Part shown: piece after piece, positions 53,151 through 62,964 of the stretch
Numbering within the stretch: position 1 is the first letter of the stretch
Layout of the letters: each line of letters starts with the position of its first letter
Notes under the pieces: generated by a model
Told to the model about the DNA's origin: nothing
The model's database searches: none
Seen by the model: only the letters and a program-made list of their open reading frames with translations
Translations under genes and position numbers: made by a program
Source: Berberis thunbergii
Taxonomy: Eukaryota; Streptophyta; Magnoliopsida; Ranunculales; Berberidaceae
Direction of reading: 5' to 3'
DNA: 64,000 nt
Assembly (NCBI GenBank): GCA_003290165.1
Contig: QNQO01000223.1
Span: 372,001-436,000 of the forward strand

Positions 53151-54380
53151 TTGAATGAAAGCGAAGGAGTTTGAGGAGTTGCAGAGGCAGGTGGATAAAT
53201 TGTTTACCAAGGGATTGATTAGAGAAAGTATGAGTCCTTGTGTTGTACCCGCATTGCTTGTGCCCAAGGAAGATGGTTCGGGGAGAATGTGTGTAGATAG
53301 CAGGCAGTAAACAAAATCACCATCAAGTGCCGATTTTCCATTCCTCGACTTGATGATCTCCTTGATCAACTCCATGGAGCAACAATCTTCTCAAAAATTG
53401 ACTTAGCGAAGTGGATATCATCAAATTCGCATGAGACCTGGAGTTGAATGGAAGATTACTTTCAAACCCAGATATGGTTTATATGAATGGATGGTAATGC
53501 CCTTTGGGTTATCTAAGGCTCCTAGTACTTTTATGTGGCTCATGAATCATGTTTTCAAATCTTTTATTGGGAAGTTTGTGGTCGTGTACTTCGATGACAG
53601 TCTCATCTTCAGCAAGGATTAGAAATTCCATTTGGAGGATTTACACCAAGTGTTTCAGATGTTACGTGAACAAAAGTTATTTGCGAACCTGAAGAAGTGT
53701 GAATTTCTAACCAACAAGTTAACTTTTTTGGGTTATGTTGTTTCTCAATATGGAATTATGGTGGACCCTAATAAAGTTGAAGCTATTACAAGTTGTCCAA
53801 TTCCCACAACACTTCATGACATTCAAAGTTTCCATAACTTGGCTTCTTTCTACGAACGTTTTATCAAAGGATTCAGTACTATTATCACTTCAATTACAGA
53901 GTACTTAAAATGAGGAAGTTTTCAGTATAATCCAGAAGCACATGAGAGTTTTGAATTGATAAAGAAAAAGATGATCGAAGCTCCTATTTCTGTGCTTCCT
54001 GGTTTCAACAAAGTGTTTGAAGTGGGTTGTGATGCATTGAATGTCGGGATAGGTGATGTGTTCAGCCAATAAGGTAAACCTATTGCCTTTTTCAGTGAAA
54101 AATTAAATCATGCTTACTGAAGGTATCTACCTATGACAAAGAATTTTATGCTATTGTTCGAGCCTTGAATCACTGGAGGGATTATCTCATTTATAAAGAG
54201 TTCATTCTCTTTTCTGATCATGAGGCGTGATTTATTAATGGACAACACAAGTTGAACAACAGGCATGCAAAGTGGGTTGAATTCTTGCAAGGCTAAACTT
54301 TTCACATCAAACACAAGTCAGGCAAGCTGAATCAAGTAGCAGATGCTTTGAGCAAGCAACATGCTTTATTAAACACTATG
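53151..54380 (+). pseudogene. Gypsy reverse transcriptase and RNase H (decayed)
   Basis: RT pieces include [40 protein letters not shown] and the catalytic YFDD in [14 protein letters not shown] (about 53580-53622), followed by LTFLGYVVSQYGI. RNase H pieces follow: FEVGCDALNVGIGDVF, then KLNQVADALSKQ. Multiple stops and frameshifts (for example at 53152, 53623 and 53911) rule out function. Confidence 0.88.
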
Positions 54381-54399
54381 CAAGTGAAAGTATTGGGGT

Positions 54400-55010
54400 T
54401 TGAAGTGTTGAAAGAATTATATCAAGATGATCATTTCTTTAAAAAGATCTGGTTTGACTGCTCGGATGGATATTGTGACTCTTATGTTTTGCGAGAATGA
54501 TTTATCTTCAAAGGAATACAACTGTGCATTCCAGAATGTTCTTGAGGGAAGTCATCATTGCATAGGCTCATGATGGTGGTGTAGTAGGACACTTTGGCAG
54601 AGACAAAACTTTATCAATGATTGAGGAACATTTTTATTGGATGTGAATGTCTTGCAATGTTGCAAAACATGTGAAAGCTGAATGAGCATGTACAAGATCA
54701 CATCATGAAGCAAAATGAGAAGTACCAAAGGCAAGCTAATAAGCACAGAAAACTGGCTACGTTCAAATAATGAGATTTTGTATGGATTCATCTTCGCCGA
54801 GAACGATTTCCTCGAGGCAAGCATGCAAAGTTAAAACCCCCAGCCGACGGTCCTTCCAAGGTACTTAACCGGATGGTAGAAAATGCTTATAAGAGCTTCA
54901 AGGAGATTATGGTGTGTTGGCAACATTCAATGTCGCAGATCTTTTTCCATTCATCGATGACAAGTGTGACGAGAACTCATAGACGAGTTCACGCGAAACC
55001 GAAGTGTATG
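54400..55010 (+). pseudogene. Gypsy integrase remnants: zinc-binding end and C-terminus only
   Basis: HDGGVVGHFGRDKTLSMIEE with HFYWM (54565-54645) is the His half of the zinc finger. Within about 60 bp the sequence jumps to KQNEKYQRQANKHRKLATF (about 54700-54770) and FPRGKHAKLKP, then DGPSKVL, which belong near the integrase C-terminus. The D,D,E core, normally about 150 residues, is missing. Confidence 0.8.
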
Positions 55011-55018
55011 ACACCGAA

Positions 55019-55484
55019 TCTAGTCCATCCATATGAACGGGTTTGAACTTTATTTGGTTAAATGAAGAGTTTGATGCATTTACCTTGGAACTTGATGCAT
55101 TCATGTATTTTAAAGTTACTTTGTGATTGTCAATAATTAAGATACATGTATTAGTATTAATTGGGGATGGACCTATTCATGGAGGGATGTTCCATGATTC
55201 CAATATAAGTTAGTCCCTATGAATGAAATAGAAATCAGATTGTAAATTCAGAATTTATCGTTAGTGAAGAGTGTTCTTCTTAATCTCATACTCTTATCTC
55301 TTTGATGGATTTCATAGAGTAGCAAGTTTATATCTCTTATCTCTTTGGTGGATTCCTTAGAGTGGCGAGATATCTATCATCTTCTTATTCTTATCTCTTT
55401 GTGAATTTCTTGAGTGGCGAGTATTCGTTATCATTTCGCATCTGCGAAATTGCATCATAACATCCTTTCATTTGTCAGGTGTCA
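55019..55484 (+). repeat. 3' LTR of the decayed gypsy element
   Basis: Matches the 5' LTR; has an extra TTACCTTGGAACTTGATGCAT duplication-like segment near 55080-55099. Confidence 0.9.
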
Positions 55485-55720
55485 TACTAGATTGGTTGAC
55501 TTCTTCCCCAAGCATCAACACCAAGAATAAACTAAAAAGGGAGGTTTACACTAAGTTTTTTCCTTTCAAGTTGAGAAAGGATATTCTACATGGCAAACAT
55601 AAATACAACGACATAAAGATCTCAAAGTCTTAAGTGAATCATGAAACCAAGTTTCTAGACAGCTTATTAAGAAGGAAGATAAAAACTGAGGTAAAGAATG
55701 AATAGAACTAAATAGATCTA
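55485..55720. other. Flank shared with 26.97-27.05 and 40.6-40.9 kb
   Basis: See the matching stretches there. It marks the boundary of another copy of the duplicated small-protein locus. Confidence 0.6.
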
Positions 55721-55805
55721 TGCTTCAAGTGTTTCAGTCTTTGGCTTCTTCACTGGTGAAGTTCCAACTTCACCATGCTTTTGTTCTGCAACTTGTTGGC
55801 CCTCC
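55718..55805 (-). CDS. C-terminal exon of the duplicated unknown gene
   Basis: The minus-strand frame reads EQKHGEVGTSPVKKPKTETL, EA and a TAG at 55718-55720. A GTTGCAG acceptor lies just upstream. The KKPK basic patch resembles a nuclear localisation signal. The homologous remnant at 40.9-41.0 kb carries a premature stop. Upstream exons were not recognised; assignment to the small-protein family is by position in the duplicated block only. Confidence 0.4.
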
Positions 55806-55809
55806 TATC

Positions 55810-56390
55810 GACTGTTTTATAAACAATGTGAAATTTGCATCAAATAGATCTTGAAATGAAAAAGTGAAAACATTACATAAATAATGCATAGCAAGACCTT
55901 GCAATTGGTGATCTGAAATCTCCATCATAGAGCTCAATGGCAAGATACCATGTTGAGTTGCTTGTGAAAAACTAATGCATAAGGTCTGTCACTACTATAT
56001 TTTTCGAGTCCATCACGAGAATCACCACACTTATAAATCACGGGAATACTCTCCCTTCTTTTCTGTATTGTAAAATTATAATTTACCTTGGCTTTAAATT
56101 TGGAAAATTAAACAATTTTTCTTGGAAGAAAGGAAGAATGGGAGCATGGCTCCTTTTCCTAAGCTCTTGCTTTGGAGGATTTTCCTACTCAAGTTTGGAT
56201 GTTCCACTTCTTGTCAGGGTAACATTTGCAGGATGACTGTTTTCACATTTATCTAGAGTCTGGTTTTTCTTACTACCTCCTTAATATTAATAAGAGTTTG
56301 GTTGCTTTTTGAACTTCTTTCATCTCCTCTTCCTAGCTCACAAAATTAATCACATTCATTTTTACATACTATTTGGCTATAGAATATCTA
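55810..56390. other. No recognised gene; part repeated at 59.33-59.41 kb
   Basis: CTGTATTGTAAAATTAT(A/G)ATTT.CCTTGGC(T/C)TTAAAT at about 56064-56100 recurs at 59365-59402. This indicates another dispersed repeat or duplication. Confidence 0.5.
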
Positions 56391-56394
56391 ACAT

Positions 56395-56490
56395 CAGATC
56401 TATTTGATCTCCGAGATCTGAGATTTTAGATCTCTAAGATTTCAGATCTCATATCTGAGATCTCTGATCTCGGAGATCAGAGATCTCTTG
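56395..56490. repeat. Palindromic AGATCT/GAGATC-rich tract
   Basis: About ten occurrences of the core AGATCT or GATCT within 95 bp, in tandem and inverted order. One perfect palindrome lies at about 56458-56486 around GATCTCGGAGATC. Could fold into hairpins. Confidence 0.75.
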
Positions 56491-56769
56491 CAGCTAGGGA
56501 AAGGCGGGGGAAGGGAGGGGAGAGGGAGGTGGGTGAGATCGGTGTCGAGGGAGAAGACAGACTTTTCCTCTGTGGGTTTCTTCTCTGCGGGTTGAGAGAA
56601 ATTTTTTGTTTAAGTTAGTTGGTAGAGAAAATTTAAATTTATATAGAGAGAGGTAATTGAAGGGGATCAGTGACGTGGTTTGGTTTAGTGCGTTGGATTG
56701 AGCTAAAGTTTTTGGGTGTTATTGACGGTTGAGAAGATGTTTCACGCGAATCGGTGACGTGGTTTTCTT

Positions 56770-57301
56770 TTCAAAACAAATATTAGCGACGGTTTTGTGC
56801 TGTAGCTAAATGTTTTTGTGTATAATTTTTTTTTCAAAAAATCAATTAGCGACGGTTTTTTGCCGTAGCTAAATGCTTTTGTGTATAAATTTTTTTTTTC
56901 AAAAAATCAATTAGGGACGGTTTTTTGTCGTAGCTAAATGTTTTTGTGTATAATGTTTTTTTCAAAAAATCAATTAGGGACGGTTTTTTGCCGTCGCTAA
57001 TAAAAAATATTTTAGGGACGGCAAAATTCATAGCTGCCAACTTTTCTTTGTAAAACTTAGCGACAGCTAAGAAACCGTAGCTAATAAAATAATTAGCGAC
57101 GGTTTTTGTGCAGTCGCAAAATAATTAGCGATGATTTTGTGTCGTCGCAAAATAATTAGCAACGATTTTTTATGATTATGGGATGAGTCAGCTATCAAAA
57201 GAATTAGCGACGGTTTTTTTTCCGTCGCAAATATTTTAATTAGCGATGGTATAAAAAATCGTCGCTAGTATCTGTAACTATTGAAGCTTTTTTTTGTAGT
57301 G
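56770..57301. mobile_element. Right end of a further CACTA-type element
   Basis: Subterminal motifs TTAGCGACGGTTTT and GCCGT(A/C)GCTAA recur about ten times between 56780 and 57270, with CTAAATG(T/C)TTTTGTGTATAA spacers. They end at TTTTTTTTGTAGTG (to 57301), the inverted CACTACAAAAAA terminus. The following bases are CTA. No left terminus with CTA before CACTACAAAA was found in the window. Confidence 0.7.
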
Positions 57302-58310
57302 CTAGTTCGAGTAATATTTGGAGTTTAATAGTTGTTAGTGCAAGATGTTGATCATGCCATCTTTTCTAGTGTAGTGTAGTAACTAGGGGCAGTATGATAC
57401 TATCTCATGTATTTAGCTTGCCACTATGAGAGTATGCCACAAACTATGCAGTTAATGAGGAAAGCGGTCAGGACCGCATTACGTTTTTTCATAATTATGC
57501 GGGACTAAGCGGAATTATGCGGACAATTTTTTCAAAATATATATTTTAAATTTTAATCATAGTCATAGATTACAAAATAAATAATTAATCAAATGGTGTA
57601 AATATGTAATCATAGTCATATATTATTTTACTAATTAATCAAATGAATTAAATTTTGCAGATTGGAACACTTATAGACTTATAGTTACCTGAACTTGTTT
57701 ACGAACAACCAATACAACGAAAGCAACAACAACAACTCATAGGCATTCTGGCATAGCAATAACTCCAACAGCATGAACTGCAAGCAATAAAAGCAAGAGG
57801 TCAAGAGTTGCAACTTGCAAGTAACAACAAAAAATAAAGCAACAATAATAGCAAATGTATACAACAATAAATGTAGCACATTATAGATTTATAGCAAGTG
57901 TATAATCGTGTTCACATTCACATCACATGAGTATGAAGTATCAATCTACTTCTATAGCAAAAATAGCATAAGCAAATGTTAATACAAAATATTTATATCA
58001 AAATAAATTTCCATTGATTGTCTTCAAGCAAAACTTGCACTTTACCAAAGTTTTATTGTTTGGGTTTGCACATGTTCCCCATTCCCACGCCATATCTTCG
58101 GATGGCCTTTTCAAGGAATTTGACGATGTTGAATTGGCATTGGCAAATGGATTTGAAGCTCCCGACGACATAATCTATAAAATACAAATACAAAACAAGA
58201 ATAAGTAAAATATTCAGGGATGAAAAATAATCTAATCAGAGAGTGTTTCATCTCTGTTAGAAAAAATCTACATCGTCATCATATTGTTGCAATTTTTTTA
58301 TCATCACTTG
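57302..58310. other. No recognised gene
   Basis: AT-rich. A GCGGTCAGGACCGC palindrome lies at about 57464-57477 and CAACAA repeats near 57722-57740. Confidence 0.5.
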
Positions 58311-58315
58311 ATCCA

Positions 58316-58570
58316 CACTACAAAAATCCTCAAACAAGTATAGCATTACAAACATTACAAAAAAATTCATTTACAAAAAATTAGAAATTCGTCTGTAATT
58401 AACAAACATTACAAAAAAATTCATTTACAGAATTACAGAAGAGGGAAGAACAGAAGTATTACATATCGTTGTAAATTGACATGATTAGAAGAACATAATT
58501 TAAAACATAGACTTCTTTTTAACTTGTAGTAATGTTTCTAATCATGTGTATCTAATTTACAAAACATTAC
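58316..58570. repeat. Possible CACTA-like left end with TTACAAA subterminal repeats
   Basis: CACTACAAAAATCC at 58316 is followed by repeated ATTACAAA(C/A)ATTACAAAAAAATTCA and TTAGAAATTCG(T)TCTGTAATT motifs, some inverted (GTAATGTTT). No right end was found. Confidence 0.45.
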
Positions 58571-58754
58571 AAATTAGAAATTCGTTTGTAATTGAATCCC
58601 TCTTCTCTTCAGAGGGAAGAACAGAAGAAGTGAATGGAAGAAGAAAGCGACTGGGATGAGAGGGAAGAGGGACTGGGAGGAGAGGGAAAGCTTACTTGAT
58701 TTGGGAAGCAAGCAGCAGTTCTCTTCGACGTTTTTGATTGATCTCTTCACTTCA

Positions 58755-59015
58755 ATTCAGCAGCAACCGATTGAAGGAAGGGAGGAAGAGAGGTTCAAAT
58801 CTACTTCTTTTTCTTTAGATTGAATGAAGGGAGGTTGATGAAGTCGATTGAAGGAAGTTCAGCAGCAACCGATCTCTTCAGCAGCAACATATCTCTTCAG
58901 CAGTTGATTGATCTCTTCTTCAGCAACCGATTGAAGGAAGGGAGGTTTAGACCTACTTCTTTTTCTTCAGATTGAAGGAAGAGAGGTTCATGAAGTCGAT
59001 TGAAGGAAGGGAGGA
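58755..59015. repeat. Tandem repeat, two units 160 bp apart
   Basis: CAGCAACCGATTGAAGGAAG begins at 58761 and again at 58921. Both units continue with a GGGAGG..., CTACTTCTTTTTCTT(T/C)AGATTGAA and ATGAAGTCGATTGAAGGAAG order. GATTGAAGGAAG itself recurs within units. Confidence 0.75.
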
Positions 59016-59760
59016 AGATTGTCGGCGACGCTCCTTCTTCTTCAGTCAGCTGCAGCAAATGGGAGCAGAAAATCGATTAGGTTTTTTTCATATATAAAGA
59101 CCTAAAAATCGACGACTCAAGTCGGCCAATTAAGCACTGAATTGGCCGATTTTGACCATTTTCAATGGTTCCGTTTAAAGCCAGTCGAGTCAGCGCAGTG
59201 TGTTTCGGTCCAGCCCGCATACTGCTTTTTGGCCGATTTTCGGCCGCATTAATAGCATAGGCCACAAAGTATACTGTATACATGTATCTATCTCATGGCC
59301 TAGCTGCTTTGAGACTCCATTTAGCTACAACAGTGTTTCTGAGTATATAATCTCCCTTCATTTCTGTATTGTAAAATTATGATTTCCCTTGGCCTTAAAT
59401 AATTTGGCATATTATATATTTTTCTCCACAGTTTGCTTCCTTGCAATTCTTAAAGCGTGCCATCAGGTCTTGGATGAAACATTTCCAATTTATTTGTACA
59501 CTTTCGGTGCATGTAACATTTGCACTTCTTGTTGGCATGGATACAGGATCACTTTAAGTTGCTCCTGAACTAGGATGCGATATATAGGCAATTGACTTGC
59601 ACAGGTTCTTTTATCCTTCATTTTTTAACAGAAGTAACTTCTTAGATTTTCTATTATGGAAATTAATGTAAGATATAGTACGTACTTTAGGCATTAGGGT
59701 TCAAATCGATTGTTTGAGTCATGCTTTGTGGTAGATATACCTCTGGCTCTTGCTCCCTAA
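59016..59760. other. No recognised gene
   Basis: Includes short motifs CGGCCAATT / AATTGGCCG near 59132-59150 and the repeat shared with 56.06 kb. Confidence 0.5.
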
Positions 59761-60066
59761 CACTACACCAAATTGACATATTTGTAACAACTCCCAAAAT
59801 AGTAATACTTTTGAGCTGTTACAATCCATCAAACAATTTCAAGTTAAAACTAAATTTAGTTAAAAAAATGAAAAACAGTTACACAAAAAAAGTGACACAA
59901 TAAATTAGATCATCATGAATAGTATCACTTGTAGGACCATATTATTCATGGTGATACAATAATTGTATCATTTTGTATGTGAAAATATGTAAAGTTGCTT
60001 TGTGAATTATTATAGCTTAAAAGTGTTATTGTTTTTGGGGTTGTTACAAAAATGCAAATTTCGTGA
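59761..60066. mobile_element. Fold-back MITE with about 60-bp imperfect inverted repeats
   Basis: The left arm CACTACACCAAATTGACATA continues to GAGCTGTTACAA. The right arm reads, inverted, as the same sequence (GCTTAAAAGTGTTATTG, GGGGTTGTTACAAA, GCAAATTTCGTG). The CACTACACCAAA start resembles the CACTA element at 31 kb, but the right terminus has decayed and no duplication is evident. Confidence 0.6.
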
Positions 60067-60274
60067 AAGAATTTTTATTTTTAAATGTTGATGTTAAAAG
60101 TTAATCCTAATGATCTGCCCCTGATTCTTCAATTTATTATCCTTGTACTTATCATTTTATTCATTGTTATTAATATAATTGCGTTTGAAATCCAAAACAT
60201 ATACTTAGAGTATATTAGCCTTGGAAATACAAACTTGGCTAGATCTACAAATTTGTAAGCTGTAAAACATTCAT

Positions 60275-61333
60275 TGTCACGCCTCGATTTTCTAAGAAAA
60301 TGAAAATCCTAAAATTCACTTAGGATTATCTGTTTCCCCAAAACTCGGGATGTAAAAATTCAATAACAACAGAAACCATTAGCAGCAACAACTAAAATAT
60401 AATTATAAAATAAAAAAAAACTAAAAAAATAATCTAACCATGAAACTCTGACGTCGCTAACCCTACTAACAAAACTTTAGTAACGCTGCTCATAAACCTG
60501 TGAAAGGCTAAATGGCTATGTTCCAATAAGAACGTACCCAAGAAGCATTAACTTACTTGAGCCAGCGAGGTAGCTGGTATGAGTAATCTCCATCCTTATA
60601 AATAAAATAGCTACAGGCTTTAACATGAAAATTTCATAAACAAGAAAATAACACTCAAAGTCTTGTAGTTCCTCAACGAGGCAAACATGTGACACCGAGC
60701 ATAATAGCGATTATTCTGCAAGCTAATAGCAACAAATAATTGATAGGGAATAACACAAGAGAATAGCCCAAAACACAAGAGAAATAACTCTAATGTTCAA
60801 TCAAATTACTCAAATCAAAGGTATCTCTAAACTGAGCCCACAAATCGAGCTTTATATCTAAAACTTGTTATTATTAGAATTTTACCAAAATTAGCAAAAC
60901 CCCAATAACCATGCTAAAACAAAATACGTAATAAAAGAAACATATTGCCAGAAATCTAGCCCAAATTGGGTTCAGAATCACTTCCTAAACAATAATTGAA
61001 ATATTACTATAAAGGAAAATAAACTACTAAATTTGTGGATTCAGAAGGGAAAATGGTGGAATTTGGCCACAAAAATATGTGCAACAAGCATAGCTCCTTG
61101 ACCATGACGTGTGTGTTGAAAAGATATTTTTGAATTGGGGTCGTTTGCGCGATTCTGATACTCGTAGCCAAAGTTATGGCCAAAATACTAAAACGCACCC
61201 AAAATTGCCAAATTTGAAATAAAATTATGATTTCCTTCCATCCTTGCGTTGATCTGCTAATTCAAGATATCTTAGTGCTAATAACGTGCTATCTGACAGC
61301 TCAGCATCATCTGACTCGGATCCTCCTGCATCA
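60275..61333 (-). repeat. Putative 3' LTR of the terminal gypsy element
   Basis: On the minus strand the segment would start TGATGCAGGAGG and end GAGGCGTGACA, giving TG...CA ends and about 1.06 kb. It directly follows the integrase C-terminal coding region. The partner LTR lies beyond the window and the polypurine tract is weak, so the limits are provisional. Confidence 0.4.
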
Positions 61334-61457
61334 GTCGCTCCGGGAAAGAATTCGTCCTCAAGTTCACAATAGCATCATCAGGATTTGCAAAACAAGAACT
61401 CGGGTGTTTTACATTAAAGACATCAGAAGTCCTCAAATGACTGGGGAGGTGCAGTCT

Positions 61458-62480
61458 TTAGGCATTATCATTGATCTTCTGCAAGATCTCACAGGGTCTA
61501 ATTTTCCGCTCCTTAAGCTTATTATCTACAACAGGAAAACGATCATGGGTTAATACTACCCAAACAAAATCACCAACATCAAAAAGTACCTGACGACGGT
61601 GACTGTCAGCTTGAACCTTGTACTTGGAATTACTCTCGTAAATAGCCAGCTTGACCTGCTCATGGATACCCCTAAGATGTTCCGCCATTGCATCTGCCTT
61701 GGGACTCAAATAACCTACACGTGGAATAGGGACTAAGTCGAGCACCCCGGATGGATTATGGACATAGATAATCTCAAATGGGCTCATTCCCGTGCTTCTA
61801 TTCTTCGACATGCTATAGGCAAATTATGCTTGAGGTAACACCAAATCCAACTGTTTTGGCTTAGTGCCTGCCAAACTCCTCAAAAGGTTCCCCAAACAGC
61901 AGTTCACCACCTCGGTCTGTCCATCCGATTGGGGTGGTAAGCGCTGTTAAAATTCAAGTTCGACCCCAGTTTCTCCCATAAACTCTGCTAAAAATGACTC
62001 ATGAACTTGGTGTCACGATCTGAAGTAATGGATCGGGGAACACCATGTAAACACACAATCCCCTGAAATAAAGATGGGCGATCCGGGCAGCATCCATTGT
62101 TTTTCTACAAGCTACAAAATAGGCCATCTTGGAAAACCTGTCAACCACGACCAAAATAGAATCCCAAGCCCGTTGGGTACGGAGTAAGCCCAACATAAAG
62201 TCCATACCGACGTCGAACCAAGGGGCCTCGGGTACAGGTAAAAGCGTGTATAGGCCTGCATTAGTGAGAACTCCTTTGGACCGCTGACACACATAACAAC
62301 GCTTCACATAATGAGCCACATCATTGGTCAATTTGGGCCAATAATAGGCAGAAGAAATCAAGGACAACGTCTAATCTCGCCCAAAGTGACCCTCATTATG
62401 AAGTTCACGAATAATCTGCTACCTTAGTGAACAATCTGGAATGCACAACTGTAATCCACGAAACAAATAATCATTATGCA
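61458..62480 (-). pseudogene. Gypsy integrase (decayed)
   Basis: From right to left: zinc-finger parts (HNEGHFGRD near 62380, then AHYVKRCYVCQRSKG), core with Asp in WFDVGMDFMLGLL and ILVVVDRFSKMAYF, then broken frames and stops around the second Asp (62000). C-terminal part is MSKNRSTGMSPFEIIYVHNP, FDVGDFVWVVLTHDRFPV and LQKINDNA. At least five stops or frameshifts are present. Confidence 0.88.
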
Positions 62481-62493
62481 AAATAAAGTCATG

Positions 62494-62960
62494 TCATTGA
62501 ACATCAGTTACCTCCTGAATTATCCTTCCGAAGGAAGGATCTGCAGCATACATATCATTGAAAGCCTCAAATCCTGCAACTCTTGTGCTCATGGTGGTGA
62601 GGAGTAACGTACGACGGCTCAGTGCATCTGTGACACCGTTCAGACTCCCTGCTTGGTGCCTCAGCGCAAATGTGAACTCCTGCAAGTATGCCACCAACTT
62701 GGCATGCTGTCGACTAAGCTTGTGTTGCCCATTGATGTACTTCAGAGCCTCATGATCAGTGACAAGGATAAACTCTCTCTGTACTAGGTAGTGACGCCAA
62801 TGCTTCAAGGACTGAACTATGGCATAAAACTCCAGATCATAGGTGGAATAATTCTTCTTTGATCCTGATAGCTTCTCACTAAAAAAAGTTATTGGGCGCC
62901 TTCCTGACTCAGAACACCACCAATGCCAACCCCAGATGCATCACAATTTACCTCAAACAC
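62494..62960 (-). pseudogene. Gypsy RNase H (decayed)
   Basis: Reads LKHWRHYLVQREFILVTDHE, ALKYINGQHKLSRQHAKLVA, then GVTDALSRR. The TDHEAL and D.LSRR elements are RNase H hallmarks of Ty3/gypsy. A frame break lies between 62809 and 62965. Confidence 0.88.
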
Positions 62961-62964
62961 CTTT

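Larger units (their letters stand above)
50772..55484 (+). mobile_element. Decayed Ty3/gypsy retrotransposon with integrase core deleted
   Basis: LTRs at 50772-51225 and 55019-55484 both start TGACACCGAAT and end GTGTCA. The target duplication TACTA is perfect (50767-50771, 55485-55489). The primer-binding site follows the first LTR. Gag, protease, RT and RNase H are recognisable but contain many stops, and the integrase core is absent. The site without the element resembles 26960-27000 (TTTACTAGATTGGTTGACT). Confidence 0.93.

Noticed and set aside
55989..57301. CACTACTATATTTTT at 55989 as left end of the CACTA terminus at 57301
   Set aside because: Terminal bases differ after CACTAC, and flanks are TGT versus CTA, so there is no target duplication.
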